A stretch of DNA of 64,000 bases from Megalobrama amblycephala (taxonomy: Eukaryota; Chordata; Actinopteri; Cypriniformes; Xenocyprididae), in the NCBI RefSeq assembly GCF_018812025.1, contig NC_063049.1:35097447-35161446 (forward strand), written 5' to 3'. Numbering within the stretch: the first letter of the stretch is position 1; every line of letters starts with the position of its first letter. Positions 1 to 14,492 of this stretch are shown here, in pieces. The notes under the pieces are model-generated. The model was not told the origin of the DNA and did no database searches. It saw nothing but the letters and a program-made list of their open reading frames with translations. The translations under genes were made by a program, and so were the position numbers.

Positions 1-239
1 TACATAACAAGATGAATTAAAAGTACAAAGGCTTTACAAGTAAGCTGAGGCATCTTGGGCTGAGATTCTTTTTCTACACATTTCCTCAGTTTCTTCTGGG
101 AAAAGTCAACAAAAGCATTCAATTGCTTATTCTTTTAATTCAATGCATTTTACTTACCCTTTAAAAGTAGCCTTTCCATCATATTATAAACTTTCAGATC
201 ATCTATAATTGTATATTTAGGCTTGATGTATTATGAATA

Positions 240-350
240 TAATCTAATGATTTCTGAAGGATTATATGACAACTAAGACTGGAGAAATGGCTGCCTAAAA
301 TTAAGCTTTGCCATCACAGGGATACAATATATTCAAACAGAATGCCTAGT
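240..350 (+). repeat. Fragment of the same dispersed repeat
   Basis: GATTTCTGAAGGATTATATG, GACTGGAGAAATGGCTGCC and CTTTGCCATCACAGGGATAC match the family block near 9640-9710. Confidence 0.55.
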
Positions 351-411
351 TCTGTTATGAAACTCTAGATGGAGCAGGCTGATGGGTCCTTAACCCAAGC
401 TGATGATATTT

Positions 412-720
412 ACAGTTACGTGGCACAAGCTGATTGGTTCATGTTGCATCTGCAGCCAATGAGCTTGCTCAACATTTATCATTCACTATAGCAGTTTGCA
501 CCACACTTTCAGAGTTTGTCTAAAACCCTCCACCTTCCCCAGCTCCACCTGTATATCTGCTATAATTGATGCATGCTATTTGTGCAGCAGCAGTATGTGT
601 ACTCACAGCAGCATATCGACGTATGTATTGGCAGTAGCAAGTTAATCAAAAACAGCAATAATCAACAGCAGCAGCAATTCAGCAGCAGCAGCTTAGCAGA
701 TCTATTCCACCAAAACCAAA
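412..720 (+). repeat. CAG-bearing dispersed repeat, copy 1
   Basis: GCTGATTGGTTCATGTTGCA, CCCTCCACCTTCCCCAGCTC and ATTGGCAGTAGCAAG are shared, inverted, with 18925-19232. The copy ends in interrupted CAG runs (GCAGCAGCAGC). Confidence 0.68.
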
Positions 721-728
721 TACATTAA

Positions 729-1270
729 TGGGATAGTTCACCCAAAAATATTCCCATGATTTATTCACTCTCAAGCCATCCTAGGTGTATATAACGATCT
801 TCTCTCAGACGAACACAGTCAGAGTTATATTAAAAAATATCCTGGCTCTTCCAAGCTTTATAATGGTAGTAAATGGCACTAATAGTGAATGATTTTGAAG
901 CCCAAAAAAGTGCATCCATCCATCATAAAAATAATCCACACTGCTTCAGGGGGTTAATAAAGGCCTGTAAGAAAAATATCCATATTTACAAATTTATAAA
1001 CTATAATAACCAGCTTCTGGCAAACATCCGTACACAAATCGACTTACAGCGGAAGCGTAACCTCTGACGTGACGCATGACGTATTGACGAACACAGCAGC
1101 GCAGAGGATAGAGCAAAACAAAACTCCAGTCACAAATTAGAAGTCTAAAATGAGAATTTTTAAATAGAAATGTCGGAGGATTTCAATATAAGAGAAGAGG
1201 AGCTTGAGTTTGTTGCACAGCCCTAATTGTTTGAACCGTGAGAGGTGTCTACTCTCACCTACTCCCACAT
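729..1270 (+). mobile_element. Half copy of the AGGGATAG palindromic element
   Basis: It starts GGGATAGTTCACCCAAAAATA and follows the left arm of 59402-60300 through the ATTTAAATAGAAATGTCGGA stretch. The right arm is missing and the rest is diverged. Confidence 0.7.
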
Positions 1271-2069
1271 CATAAATAGATTTAAAAATTTTATTATACT
1301 TTATTGAGTTGTTCAGTAATAATAATAATAATAATATTATAATATCTGTAGTCATTCATGAGAGTTATGCAGGATAGTTCTGTCCCTGCTGGTTTGTCCT
1401 GAGCAGTGAAGGTGCACACTTTTTTTTTTTTTTTTTTTTTTTTTACAAAAAACTTCCAGGAACTGTAAATTCTTTGGTTTTCTTGCATCCTCTGCACATT
1501 TGAATTCTGCTCAATAGTGGCTCTATGATGTTGAGATTCAGCTTCACTACTCAGTCAGGACAACTGATGGACGCAAGCACATAAACATTTTGCAAAACAT
1601 TTGGTTTGATATTGTTGTGAGTCTAAATCAACAGAGGCCAACTTCTAAAAAAGCAATAGAAGCAGGGCTGCTGGCAATGTTATTCCTATGGTCCAAAGAG
1701 ATTTTTTTTTTTTTTTATAAATATATTGTTTTACCTTCTGCTGCTGGCACCTCATGTCTTCACGACTTTTGGGACTTTGAGAATCTTATTATATGCAGAG
1801 CTTGTGTGCATCTCATTTAGAATCATAAAACAGTGCTTTTGACGTGGATCGCTGTTAGAGTCTCTGCGGTTTCATCACCTTGTAATCCCCTCTCTACTTT
1901 GTAAGCACAGCACTGACTAGCTGGTGAAAAGAATGCAAAGACAATAGCACAAGCTCTTTGATGGTTCATTTTTTTGTGATGGAGATGAAAGAATCCTTTC
2001 TTGAAAGGCGATGGTTATGATGTGCCCCTGTGTGTCCTTGTTGCCGCAGTGGCTGCTGAAGGCAAAAAG

Positions 2070-2074
<5 letters not shown>

Positions 2075-2102
<28 letters not shown>
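2075..2102. repeat. (CA)n microsatellite
   Basis: About 14 CA units. Confidence 0.95.
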
Positions 2103-2107
<5 letters not shown>

Positions 2108-3182
2108 ACAAGTGTAAAATCATGAGTCATCTATGGAAAATCAATAATTATATACATGAATTATAAATAAGTTTCTGTCTCATTAAATTTGTCATCTACA
2201 TCAGCTTTTTGTTTTAATATGCAAGCTATAACTAACAAAGTATGTAGCCATAAACTTTGTCTACACTAAAAGTAAAGGCATAGTTTACCCAAAAATGAAA
2301 ATTTTGTCTAAGCTGCACTTTCCCATACCACAAAGTGGATGGTGATTTATACTCCTAAAAGGACAGAATACACCATAGAAATATAGTCTATATGATTCAT
2401 GTGCCATACAGTATGTGCTGTTTGAGGAACAGAGAGAAATTCAAAGATGCTATTTGGTTGTGTTCAATAAAGAAAAAGGCTGAGCTCAATGTCGCTAATA
2501 CCAAACATTATTGGTTCCCACATCATGTGATTGATCAAGATTATGAAGTGGAGTAAATGATGACAATATGTTCATTCTTGGCTGAATTATTTCTATTAAT
2601 CAAGATGTAATGAGTGACTGACAAGATGATTTACTGATATAACTGAACATTAACGCAGCACGGTATTGTGTCGGTCTCTCACAGTAACTCCATGCTTGCA
2701 TTGATAATTCACTGATCTTAATGATCCACGAATGATTTGGTTCAGTCTTTTCTAAAAGTCTTTGCTAACTGGTATTTGGGAAAAAATGAAAATAGATGGC
2801 TTCCAAGCTCATATAAATTCATAACTCAGGGCATTTATGAGGTACACAGATCAGATCTGAAAGAGATGAGAGGAGATAATGCTGATTCAGCAGTTGCTGA
2901 ACAGCCAAAGTTATGCAGAAGAAACAACAGTGGAAGAATTTAAGTTGCCCTTTAAAGTTACTCATCTTTCCTAAGAGGAGTAATCAGGTGTGCTAGATGT
3001 CACAATTATTCCTAAAAAGGGTCTAATTAAAAAAGTTTAACAAAAACTATATTAAAATATAAACTATAGATCAAAAGCACAATCAGGTGTAGCGTAGCTG
3101 GACGTCACAAATTAATCATAAAAAGATTTTTTATTTTAAAAAAATTTAAAAATGTTTTTAATATTATGAATGTTTATTAAAT

Positions 3183-3183
<1 letters not shown>

Positions 3184-3217
<34 letters not shown>
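3184..3217. repeat. (TAA)n microsatellite
   Basis: About 11 TAA units in an AT-rich stretch. Confidence 0.93.
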
Positions 3218-3220
<3 letters not shown>

Positions 3221-3503
3221 GTTACACAATATTTTAAGGTGCCCTTAAACATTTCATTCATTAATTCAGTTTATTCACTATAGTTTAAAAAAAATGGTAA
3301 TAAAATATGACAAGATATCAGAGTTAAACTGTGTCAGAAAAATTAATCTTAATTATGTCAGATAACACTTAAGCAAAACATGGTCAGGTCAAAGTGTCTG
3401 AATAAGTTTTGGTTCCAAATTTTTGGGTATAATATGTCACAGTTTACATAAATTAACTATAGCACTAGTAAAAATTATGAATAATGAATAATTTTTGGTT
3501 TGA

Positions 3504-3704
<201 letters not shown>

Positions 3705-4310
3705 TCCTCCGATTCCGATATATATTTTAGGAAAACACCATGAAGGTTTGATATATAATGTATACTGACACTACACCCACTGTGTCTTGATTCATTGTGC
3801 AACATGAGGGTATGTGGAATTTATGTTTTTACATGGCTCTACAGCTGTAAAAATAGGCTGATGATAAAGCAAAACTGTGGGTACAGGGATGCATCCCTCT
3901 TGCTTTTCAGAGTTCTGCACACCACCTTTCACTTTCAATCACATATTCATCTGACCCATTCACGGTATCATGGTCAGAATCTAAGAGGAGAGATCAGAGG
4001 CAGGGACATGGTTCCCACTCCAGTTAGAAAGAATTTGGAATGATCCGATGTCACCTCGTTGCTTTCAGCCAACCTATTTACCCACGAAATACATGTGTGC
4101 TGAGGTGTGTCAGAGGTGGATTGCTTTTGAGCAGCCACTTAACACACCAGTGGATATGGTGAAGAGCGCCAGGCCAGCTGGAATGAAGTGAGCAGAATCT
4201 ACAATGTCAACACAGGACTCATGGCGAGTACACAAGGGTAGATACATTCAGATCACAATGTTCTGGCATCTGTGACTGCTTCCAAACAGAAAAATCTGTA
4301 AACTCAACAC

Positions 4311-4758
4311 TGGCTGCATCTGAAAACTTAGGCAGCGTTTGCGCAACAAGGTACCTCACTAAACTGATTTCAGACAGACTTCTGAGGCAGCGTAACGGTT
4401 TGAATAGAGTGAGATTTGGTGAGAACTAAACAAATATTTAATTACTACAGTAGTAATTTCACACTAGAAATGACATCAGAAGTGGAAAATGTTGGTTTAC
4501 AAACAAACTGACCAGAAACCACAACTTTCAAATGTCATCTTTCTTATTCTAGCTCAACTGTCAAGAATGGAAAGCACAGAACTGTGGGGTATCAAAGGCA
4601 GCGAATGATACATCTATGCTACCTTCAAAAATCGATCAGATGAAGGTATCTCAGGAGACAGGAAGTTAAGCTAACATTGGATTCGGAGGTGTCTTGATTC
4701 CTTCCTACCTTGGAATGCATCCTCCGAAGGCAGCATTTTCCAGTTTTCGGATGCAGCC
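4311..4758. mobile_element. Inverted-repeat MITE with ACT duplication
   Basis: The left end GGCTGCATCTGAAAACTTAG and inverse right end GGCTGCATCCGAAAACTGGA pair, and ACT flanks both sides. The inner arms (GGCAGCGT / TGCTGCC; AAGGTACC / CCTACCTT) also pair. A 3-bp duplication would suit a Harbinger-like source. Confidence 0.6.
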
Positions 4759-5413
4759 ACTATCTCTTGCTTCATAATATCTTTCTACATGTTTATTGAC
4801 CCTGTCAACAAGACAAACATGACTGGTCACAGTATGGCACTAGCAATGTCAAGATCAGGCTCAATTCCCAGGAATGATGAGGAATATCTTGAATGCAATT
4901 AATGTAAATTACTTTAGATAAAAATGTCTGTGTTAAATATAAATGTAAAAATGAAAATGCTGTCATTATTTACTCATTCTCATGTCAATCCAAACCTGTC
5001 GATTTTTAAAGCCAAAAGGATTTTGAATGCAACTTCTAAAACAACAAGACAAGCAATATTTTACCTCTGATAATTAATAAACTTGTTTGTTGTAGGCAAA
5101 ACATATTCAGTCCTTCTGGCAAAATTCACAAAATGTCATTTACTCATGAAGAACTGATGAGTTTCATACAATGTATTTAAATGCATATATAATTTAAATG
5201 TATATAACGTGTATAAAATATATAATTGGGTCTAATTATTACAGTGAGAACTTGAAAGTTTTATAAAAAGCAATTATTTTATGTGGGTTTGGATGACACT
5301 TTTCTCATTATCAAAATGTCAAATCTGCTCAATTTCATGCAATGAAAATGTGTAGATCACTGACCTTCAAGTTCAGTTATAGCCTAATTTTGCTTTGTTT
5401 AGAAAAATATTAT

Positions 5414-5470
5414 TACACTGAACAAAATTATAAACGCAACACTTTTGTTTTTGCCCCCATTTTTTATGAG
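5414..5470. mobile_element. Tc1-like terminal fragment
   Basis: CACTGAACAAAATTATAAAC and GCAACACTTTTGTTTTTGC look like one end of a fish Tc1/mariner family. No partner end is in range. Confidence 0.5.
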
Positions 5471-8330
5471 ACGCTGGACTCAATGTTGACAAGTGTAAGC
5501 TAGCATGTTTTAGGAGGGATTTATTAAACATAGATGCAGAAGAAGGTTCAGAACTGTCCGAATATGTGCAGTCACTGACTCTGCGGGACCGTGACAGCTA
5601 TTTTTGTAAATTAACTTAAGCTTTGGATATTTCCTAGACAACATATGAATTACTTTCGGGTGGTTCGGGGAATTTTGTCAAGGCTTATTGTCTAATGTAA
5701 CCTAACGCTGGGCTAACTATGATTATGGCTAGCAATGTGGATTATTTTAAGAGACCATTCAAACGATGGCACACACATCTATCGCTGTATGTTTGTTTAA
5801 CATTTAAGCTAGCCAGTGCGCTGAAAGTTGGCGACATTTCACCTATAAAACAGAAACTTGCTGATTTGTACTAGATAAAACCAACACACCATTACATATG
5901 CATCGATTATTTTACCTGATATGAAGTGTGCACTGCAAACACGAGTATTATTTATGATCGTCTCCGTCCAGTCTGTACGCCGTATTGCATTCAACCACAA
6001 TTATCTTTTTGATTTCTGTGAAGGAATGTCTGCCGAGATCTGGTAAAACTTTACTTTTGAACCAAAAGTCCTGTTCCTTCTATTCTGGCAGCCAAAAACA
6101 CAACAAGACGACATTTTAAAGTCAAAACCTCAAACTTTTACCGCGCCTGCTATTAGTTCTTATTTATGTTTTGCCTCCAGCTAGAGCGGTGACGTCACAG
6201 TGACGCAGGCGATTAAACAGTCAGACGCGCGCCTCAGAAGAGACGCGCATTTAGGTCTGCGCATGCGCATTAGCTTGATCCAGCCTGAAAAATACAGTTT
6301 TTTTTTGTCATGATTCGAGCGTTTAGAAACTAAATTTATGAGCCGGTTGTTGTTAGATTTCATTGGCGATTTCAAATATGAAATTTAATCGTAAGGTTGG
6401 CGAACAGTTTTGGAGAATTTGATGTTTCCCCATTCAAAGAGATTGCATGATGCCCAGGATGCCCGAGAGGAGTTTCAAAGATGCCCGCCGAGTGAAATGA
6501 CTTGTCTTAAAGGGACTTTAGTTCAAGCGAGCAAAGCAAAAGTGAACGCGAGTGTCCCTTCCTCTTTACTACGTTTCAGAACGAAATAAACACGAATGAA
6601 CATCAGAAATATGTTGAAAGATACAGTACAACTTACCGAAATCCGTATCCTGTCTTTCATGTAATTCCTCAATCAGTGTTTCAACAACGAAAAGATAATA
6701 AAACAGTAGTAAACAATATCACGTAACCCAGAAAAGCCATTCGTTCACCATTAACTTGATAGTCAGCAAGAGTCCACTCGCCACCAAGTGGACAGAGTGA
6801 GAATTACAGTTACAAGTTACAATAGTGTAATCTATCAAAATGACGGATGGCTTTCAGATTTTTCAGCCACTGCTAAAGAAAAATCCATCAACGACGGATA
6901 TATATATCCTGACCCTTATCATTATATTATTTTTATGATCAGCTCTGAAAATACTGATGGAGTAAATAATGACAGAATATTAATTTTTGAGTGTACTTTA
7001 ACCAGCAGGACTATCTTGGTCAGTCAGCTTGACCAATGAGACCCTTCAGATTGAGCATGGAAATTTGAAAAGATGGCCTTTAGACCTGGTTAATCTGCTA
7101 ATCACTCACTTTAATATCAGAATTATACCAGATCACTATGTGAGGTTGTGTACAAAAGCTTCTTATCAGCAAATGTCAACATGCCACGGTGATGATGGAG
7201 AAATCTAGAGTAAGATTTTGGCTTTAAGCGAATGTGTTGTCTGAGAGGTCAAGGGTTAACTATTCTCCTTTCAGGCTATTACTCTGATGATGGTGTGCTG
7301 TCGTAAATGAGCGGCAGGCAGAAGGCGTGAACACCCCATCGGGGGCGAGAGGTCAAGTGACTGCTGCTGATTCAGTCAGTCACAGTCTGTCCAGAGACTC
7401 TCTTCCTGCTCCTCATCATCATATCTGTTTATGTTTTATTCATTCACTCTCGGCTCTGGAAATACTGATAGGCTCAGCTTAGGGGCTGTTTCAATTTTTC
7501 ATAAGTTCCTTGATAGGTACAATATCTGATCTGTATGGAAAACACAGTATATCTGATTTTATGGCGTTCACAGCCGCTGAAGAATATGGCGAACAGCACT
7601 TCTTCATACTGTAATATCAACAGCTTCAGAGGGGCCTGCGCAAATGGAAAACGCAGCCAGAAATTTTTAGATATGAGCAAATGAATATTTCAAAACATAT
7701 ATTTCAGTTTTGTTTTACATTTCTTGTTTGTTTCATGTAGAGCAAATGACAGTCATAAATATGATCTCATATTGATTTTGCAGTCCAAAGCAAAGCAAAA
7801 GTTTAGCTGACTTGAAGTCAACTTAAAGTTTCTCCATCCAATGTTTTTAAAATGACTGGATGATTTCCAAAAAGTTATTGGGCTCGTTTTATAGGCTATT
7901 ATAGAGATTAAAATATTTTATCTGCTCCTATCAATAAAATACAGGCATTTCTTCCATCATGTGTGGAATTATGCATATGTACGCCAAAGGTTTTTAGCAT
8001 ATCTCTCAAATTTCTGAGAAAGATTCAAAAGATGTAGTTCTTTGTTCTTGTTATGAAAAGGGTCAAAAAACTTCTCAGCCCACCCACTCTTGATACTCAA
8101 GGCTAAACAACACGCTGCTGCTGTTTTCTCATAAATCACATGAAAGTGTGAATCATATTTAGTATTAAACAATTACAGTACATTCAATCGCTCTTAAACA
8201 AACTGTAACTATATCGAGACGTGGAGCATATGGGAAAAATCAGGCCGTCTCTCCACCCAAGATTTCTGACAACTCAAAATATTGTAAAAAATCCAGGATT
8301 AGCATTTGTACATAAAGTGTATACACTTAA
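5471..8330. other. No gene seen
   Basis: The part 6528-6770 is related to 44349-44590 inside the hAT element, so an old repeat copy is present. The GC-richer stretch at about 6170-6270 has TGACGTCA and no clear gene. Nothing else is recognisable. Confidence 0.55.
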
Positions 8331-8961
8331 AGGGATAGTTCACCCAAAAATGAAAATTTGATGTTTATCTGCTTACCCCCAGGGCATCCAAGATGTAGGT
8401 GACTTTGTTTCTTCAGTAGAACACAAATGATGATTTTTAACACCAACCGTTGCAGTCTGTCAGCCGTATAATGCGTGTCAATGGTAACAAAATCTACGAG
8501 AGTAAAAAAACATGCACAGGCAAATCCAAATTAAACCCTGCGGCTCGTGACAACACATTGCTGTCCTAAGACACAAAACAATCGTTTTGTGCGACAAACC
8601 GAACAATATTTATATAATTTTTTACCTCTAAAACACCACTATGTCCAAGTGCCTTGAGCATCCGGCTAGTAAGGTCAAAAAGCACGTTCTGATGAGGGAA
8701 GTGATCTCTCACGCTTTGCTTCAATGAGTGCGAGAGATCACTTCCGTCGTCAGAGCGTGATCAGATTTGATTTGTGCATATTTTTTTGACTCTTATAGAT
8801 GGTGTTGCCATTGACACGCATTATACGGTTGACAGACAGCCACGGTTGGAGTTAAAAATCATCATTTGTGTTCTACTGAAGAAACAAAGACACCTACATC
8901 TTGGATGCCCTGGGGGTAAGCAGATAAACATCAAATTTTCATTTTTGGGTGAACTATCCCT
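8331..8961. mobile_element. TTAA-flanked palindromic MITE (AGGGATAG family)
   Basis: Termini AGGGATAGTTCACCC and inverse, TTAA at 8327-8330 and 8962-8965. The outer ~130 bp of each side are near-perfect inverted copies. The interior also pairs loosely. It has no coding content. Confidence 0.83.
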
Positions 8962-9621
8962 TTAATCTTAGGATATCAATGTATTATTGACAGCATCTAA
9001 AACAGATTAGCAAAGCTGAACAATTTGTTGATGTTTTTGTTGATGGAGATTGACAGAAGGCAATGAGTTTATGGAAACCTGCCTGAGTTAGTTGTGTATG
9101 AGGTTTGGAACTTATGAAACTACTAAATTTCATAAAGTGAGTCAGTGAGCTGTCAGAGTCAGAATGAGCCTCAGTGGCCCAGGGCATCTCATCACACTCA
9201 CTTTACCTGAGTTATTTAGCTTTCAAATTCAATTTACCAGTAATACATATGATTGTTTGACCAATTCTCGGCAGGCAAATGTAGCATTACTGGTTGTCAC
9301 ATAAGGCTCACTGTCCTTTTGTGAATATACACATCTAAATGTACATACATGCACATATCCCTCTAGTATGTAATGCAATAGGAGCATCATGCTCATTCAA
9401 ATGGGATAAATGCTCCCTCAAATTTGATGGAGTTTCTACCCATGCAACAGATATCAAAATGTCAAAGCTGCTCTTTTCCTTCAAAAACTACAAAGTAAGT
9501 AAATAAACATACATATAGATACACACACATAATAAACAGAGTAAGCATATATAAATACATATAAACACAGCAATATACATATAAATACACAGACACACAC
9601 ATAAACACATCAGCATATTAA

Positions 9622-10215
9622 ACTGATTTCAGGAGGATCATGTGACATTGAAGACTAGAGTAATGGCTGCAGAAAATTCTGTTTTGCCATCACAGGAATA
9701 AATTACGTTTTAAACTTATTAAAATGGAAAGCAGTTTTTTAAGCTGTAATAATATTTTACCATATTACCGTGTTTACTGTATTTTTGTAAAAATAAATGC
9801 AGCCTCTGTGAGCAGAAGGAAACATGATGCATTAAGAGCCAGGGGGATGAAAACTTTTGAACAGGATGAATGTAAAAATTTTTCTTGTTTTATTTAAATA
9901 TCATATTTTTTCATTTAGTACTGCCCTTTGGAAGCAACAGAAGATAATTACATGTTTCCCGGAAGACAAATTAAGTACAGTTTACCTTGATCTTAGTGTG
10001 AAAACACCCCCTGGTTCTTAATGCATCGTGTTTCCTTCTGGACCATCAGTGAATGTTTAAGCCTTTTGTAATAGTTGTGTTTGAGTCCCTCAGTTGTCCT
10101 CAGTGTGAAAAGATAAATCTTAAAATACAGTCACTGCTGGAAAGGGATCAAATATGCAAAAGATGCTGGAAAACAAAAGAATTTACAGGACCTGGAGGAT
10201 CATACAGGTAATGAC
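9622..10215. repeat. Dispersed repeat with internal palindrome
   Basis: It begins with the GGATCATGTGACATTGAAGA block also seen near 265 and (inverted) near 28750. Arms around CAGAAGGAAACATGATGCAT (9812 on) and the inverse (to 10041) pair across about 230 bp. Non-coding. Confidence 0.6.
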
Positions 10216-10875
10216 ACACAGTATAAAGAATTTGAATGGGGTCATTTTTGTAAATTCAGCTTCTTTTGGGGGGGGGGCTCATTTATAGCCTTTTCTCACA
10301 GCAGCTGCAATAATTAAACTTATCATTCAACTTATCATTTTGATGGCGGAATCTAATCCAGAAAGGTCCAAATGACAATCATCAGTGATAACTGGAGATT
10401 CACACGTAATCAAAAGCAAAAGACTTCAGACTGCGGAGTGGCTACAGAAATTAAAATCTACAGGTAACGCTAATACACGCTAAATACACATAGTAACACA
10501 TAGTAATGTTGTTAACATTAACAATTTGAGAACTAAGTATAAAAATAATAATCATTTGCACGGTTTGACGTGATCCAAGCTAAGCGATCGTTAGATTTAT
10601 TCACTATTGGCAGTGCGATTTGTGTTTTTTTTCTCTCAGATTTGTTTCTTGTTCAGATGACATTTTCTGGTGAAAATTCTTATTTTGGTCATACTTCCAA
10701 GATGTAGAATCTGTGATTCTGAAGTACAATATCAACACAGATGTGGTGATTGACACCAAACATTAGATTCATCTGCGCTGAGGAGCCATGCCAATGCACA
10801 ACCCACGTAAAGGTGGTAATAACTGCAATTGCAGGTTTCAAACAAAGAGGCAAAACTTACAGACTGCAGCTTTAA

Positions 10876-11852
10876 AGGTGCCCTAGAATCAGAATTTGAA
10901 TTTACCTCGGCATAGTTGAATAACAAGAGTTCAGTACATGGAAAAGACATACATTGAGTTTCAAACCCCATTGTTTCCTCCTTCTTATGTAAATCTCATT
11001 TGTTTAAAAGACTTCCGGAAAACACTCGGATCTCAACATAACACCGACTGTTACGTAACAGTCGGGATCATTAATATGTATGACCCCAATATTTGCATAA
11101 TGCCAGCCCATTCGACGCATTAGACAAGGAAAGGCAGTATTAACGTCTGGATCTGTGCACAGGTGAATCATCAGACTAGGTAAGCAAGCAAGAACAACAG
11201 CGAAAAATGGCAGATGGAGCAATAATAACTGACATGATCCATGACATCATGATATTTTTAGTGATATTTGTAAATTGTCTTTCTAAATGTTTCATTAGCA
11301 TGTTGCTAATGTACTGTTAAATGTGGTTAAAGTTACCATCGTTTCTTACTGTATTCACGGAGACGAGAGTCGTTGCTATTTTCATTTTTAAACACGTGCA
11401 GTCTGTATAATGCATAAACACAACTTCATTCTTTATAAATCTCTCCAACAGTGTGTAATGTTAGCTTTAGCCACAGAGCATAGCCTCAAACTCACACAGA
11501 ATCAAACGTAACCATCTAAATAAATACTTTACTCACATAATTCGAAGCATGTATACAGCATGCATGACGAACATCTTGTAAAGATCCATTTGAGGGTTAT
11601 ATTACGTTAGCTGTGTGAACTTTGTTTATGCAATGTATATATAGTCGAGAGCTCGTGGGGCAGAGGGAGCGCATCTCTTAAAGGGGCCGTGCTGAAAAAA
11701 TCAGTGCATAGTTAATGATGCCCCAAAATAGGCAGTTAAAAAAATTTATTTAAAAAAATCTATGGGGTATTTTGAGCTGAAACTTCACAGACACATTCAG
11801 GGGACACCTAGGACTTATATTACATCTTGTAAAAAAACAATCTAGGGCACCT
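10876..11852 (+). mobile_element. TTAA-flanked T2/Kolobok-like MITE (AGGTGCC family), complete copy
   Basis: It starts AGGTGCCCTAGA and ends TCTAGGGCACCT with TTAA on each side (10872-10875, 11853-11856). The TTAAAGGRR-type end is the signature described for T2 elements of the Kolobok superfamily. Inside are two GTTACGTAACAGTCGG-type palindromic parts and a short frame starting at ATG 11206. No full transposase is present. Confidence 0.83.
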
Positions 11853-11979
11853 TTAAAGATTTTGCAAGGAGTTTACAGACTTTCAAGAAGCACTGTGTGT
11901 ATATACATACAATATATATAGGAGTAACTTATATGTAAGTTATGTGAAATATACACATAACTTACATATAAGTTACTAC

Positions 11980-12023
<44 letters not shown>

Positions 12024-14492
12024 TAACTTATATATAATTTATGTGAAATATTGAAGCTGAAATCAAAATGTTTATGTTCAACATACAAATTAAGTTCATT
12101 GCATCTTAAGCCTGCACATGACTGATGTCAGCTGTATGCCCATATATTAACTCTGTGATGAAGTTTAGACTCATGGTTAATGGATCTGTCTCCTCATTAT
12201 TTACTTCCTGCAGACATCTCTGCAGTGCCAGAAGCAGCCAATGGGAGCACAGAGACTCATTCGTATTTGTAAGAACCTAAAACAGTAAAACAAAATTTAC
12301 CACATTTGTCCAACAAAAGCTAATGGGACTTGTAGAAGCAACCATGAGGAAACCAGTGAGCAATGCCTTTTTAAGAAGTGAACATTGGGCTGGCCAAAGA
12401 AAAAGACGAATGGAGTTTACACATTTCCTGGCATTGGAAGAAAAGAGCTTATTCATATTTCGCTGTCAGAGTGGGAGAGATTAGTTTGGAGAGAGAATAT
12501 TTTTCTACAGCTTCCATTTGAGAGCATATATGAGGTAATATATGGGGTTACAATCACAATCACAAACATCTGGGCAGATCCAGTGTAGGTGAATAGCACA
12601 CTTGCATTGAAGATTATCAATTGTGGAAAATGGTATTTTTGTATTTTTTGAAATCTATCATTCTACAAACAACAGGCTTACCTTTTCATCCATAGCATTC
12701 TGTCAAGAGAAAAAAGCAATGTTTTGTTCATTTATTTTTAAAATGGTAATAATGCAGCCATTTTGGTTTCATAGTTCTATTTGCTCTTAAAGGGGAACTT
12801 TTTTTCTTATTTTCTTAGATATTTTGCCCTTTTGCACTAAATGATCAAGACCACTCGATGTTTTATCTGCTACAGTACTGCCGATCAAGACAGCGACTCC
12901 CTAACTGTGGCGTTGTGCACTCCATTGAAATAAGCATACTCCTGGGAGTACACAAGAAAAGTGTAACAACATGTACTGCAGATGACAACACACAATGCTG
13001 GTCAGGCCTCAAACGTCTAGGAGCAGCTCACAGCAACACTATGATCATCTCATACAGATCCAAGCAGGGTCCCTGAATACAAGTCAGAGTAAATAAGCAC
13101 AGGGCATTAGTAGTGCAGTTTTTTCTCCAGCGATTACCCAAGAAAACAGTCTGTGAGTGAGGCTGGTCTGCAATAATTCCTCATTCCGGGGTGCAAACAA
13201 ACTATCAACAGTAATGTTTATTTACAAGCTTCACTGAATCACTAAAGCTTTGTAAAATCCTTTGTGGTTAATTATAACTGAGCTATGTTTTTTAGAGTGA
13301 AGCCATGTTATCTTCTCCTTTAAAATCAGTTTATTGTTTATATGAGGACATGCAGTAATATACAGCCATAACAGGATCCATGTCATTTAATGCATCTGTA
13401 ATGAGTGCAATTCCAATAACACGTAGGACAGAAAAATCCCAGCAGAGATTTCTTAGCCGTTTCTCCTTGACAGCAATGAAATAAAATGGATTACATCAAA
13501 TAGAGTTTTTCTCAAATCTCCTGCTTATATTTTCTAACTAAAGCAACCACTGAGAGTTTCAGAAGAGATCTCAACGTCTCAAACTGTGTTCAGATTGTTC
13601 AATACACCGGACATCTCTAATCACAAGTCAGAGATCTCAATTTGAACTCAAACACTTGATGAACAAATGATCTGATCTATGCTATCCACATTCATTTTCT
13701 AGCTCTATCTTCTTACTCTACATAACATAAATACTAGCTCTATATTCTTACACATTTCCTTTCATTTCCCCTTTTGGAAAGAGGACAAAATGTTTGTCAC
13801 AGATCTTCTAGGAGAAACATCTGAGATGAAGTTGATACTCAAATTAAACCGAAATGAGAAGTGCATAAATCCTCATAAGTCATAATAGAGCAACTTCTGA
13901 GAAGAAAAACATTACTTTAGGGGACTCAATTGGCTATTGATAAAAATTCTGTCATCAAGCATTGTCCTTCATGGTGGACTGTATTAGTATTGTGGACTGT
14001 CCCAACTAAAGGCCGCTGTCCCACACAGGTGCGTCTGCATAAAGAACATGCCCATCAAGCATTCTTCACAGGGTGCTACCAAGGGATGTTAAATATTCAT
14101 TGATTGCTATAAAGGCTTTGAACAAAGATATGCCTCACTTTGAAAGGTAATATAGGCAAAAATGAAAACAAATAATAAAGCTAAAAATTCAGGCTCTTCT
14201 ATTTCAGATTGCATTTTCATTCTCCCCAGCGTTATGGAGATGAAACAGGGGTCCCTGAGCTATTCGTTAGTGCAGTCGCACAGAACATGCTCCCTAATAA
14301 TGAGCAGGCAGCGGCAGCATCAGTGTACTGGCAAAGGTTAATTAAAATGCAAGAGAATAAAATCAGAGCTGGCTGTCTCCCACAAGGCAGAGTGATAGAG
14401 GACAAAGAGGGATCCTGATGCACCCAACAAAACTATCTCTAGATAATGTGTGACAAAGTTTTGATGACCAAAACAATGACCATGGTTTAGGG
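11853..14492. other. No gene seen
   Basis: AT-rich non-coding sequence. Open frames here are short and match no family I know. Confidence 0.6.
11986..12020. repeat. (TA)n tract inside a short palindrome
   Basis: TA run between inverted copies of GAGTAACTTATAT (about 11921-12050). Confidence 0.85.

Larger units (their letters stand above)
1271..3506. other. No gene seen; low-complexity and repeat fragments
   Basis: Contains a poly(T) run (1420-1444), the CA and TAA tracts and a 45-bp TTAA-element fragment near 2275 (CATAGTTTACCCAAAAATG). No exon with splice signals and a recognisable protein was found. Confidence 0.6.

Noticed and set aside
4055..4183. Exon-like stretch with AG before and GTGAGC after, open for about 43 codons
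   Set aside because: No family match, no partner exons within several kb, and such chance combinations are common at this length.
14209..14418. Small gene near 14.2-14.4 kb
   Set aside because: Open on both strands, no splice partners and no recognisable domain.
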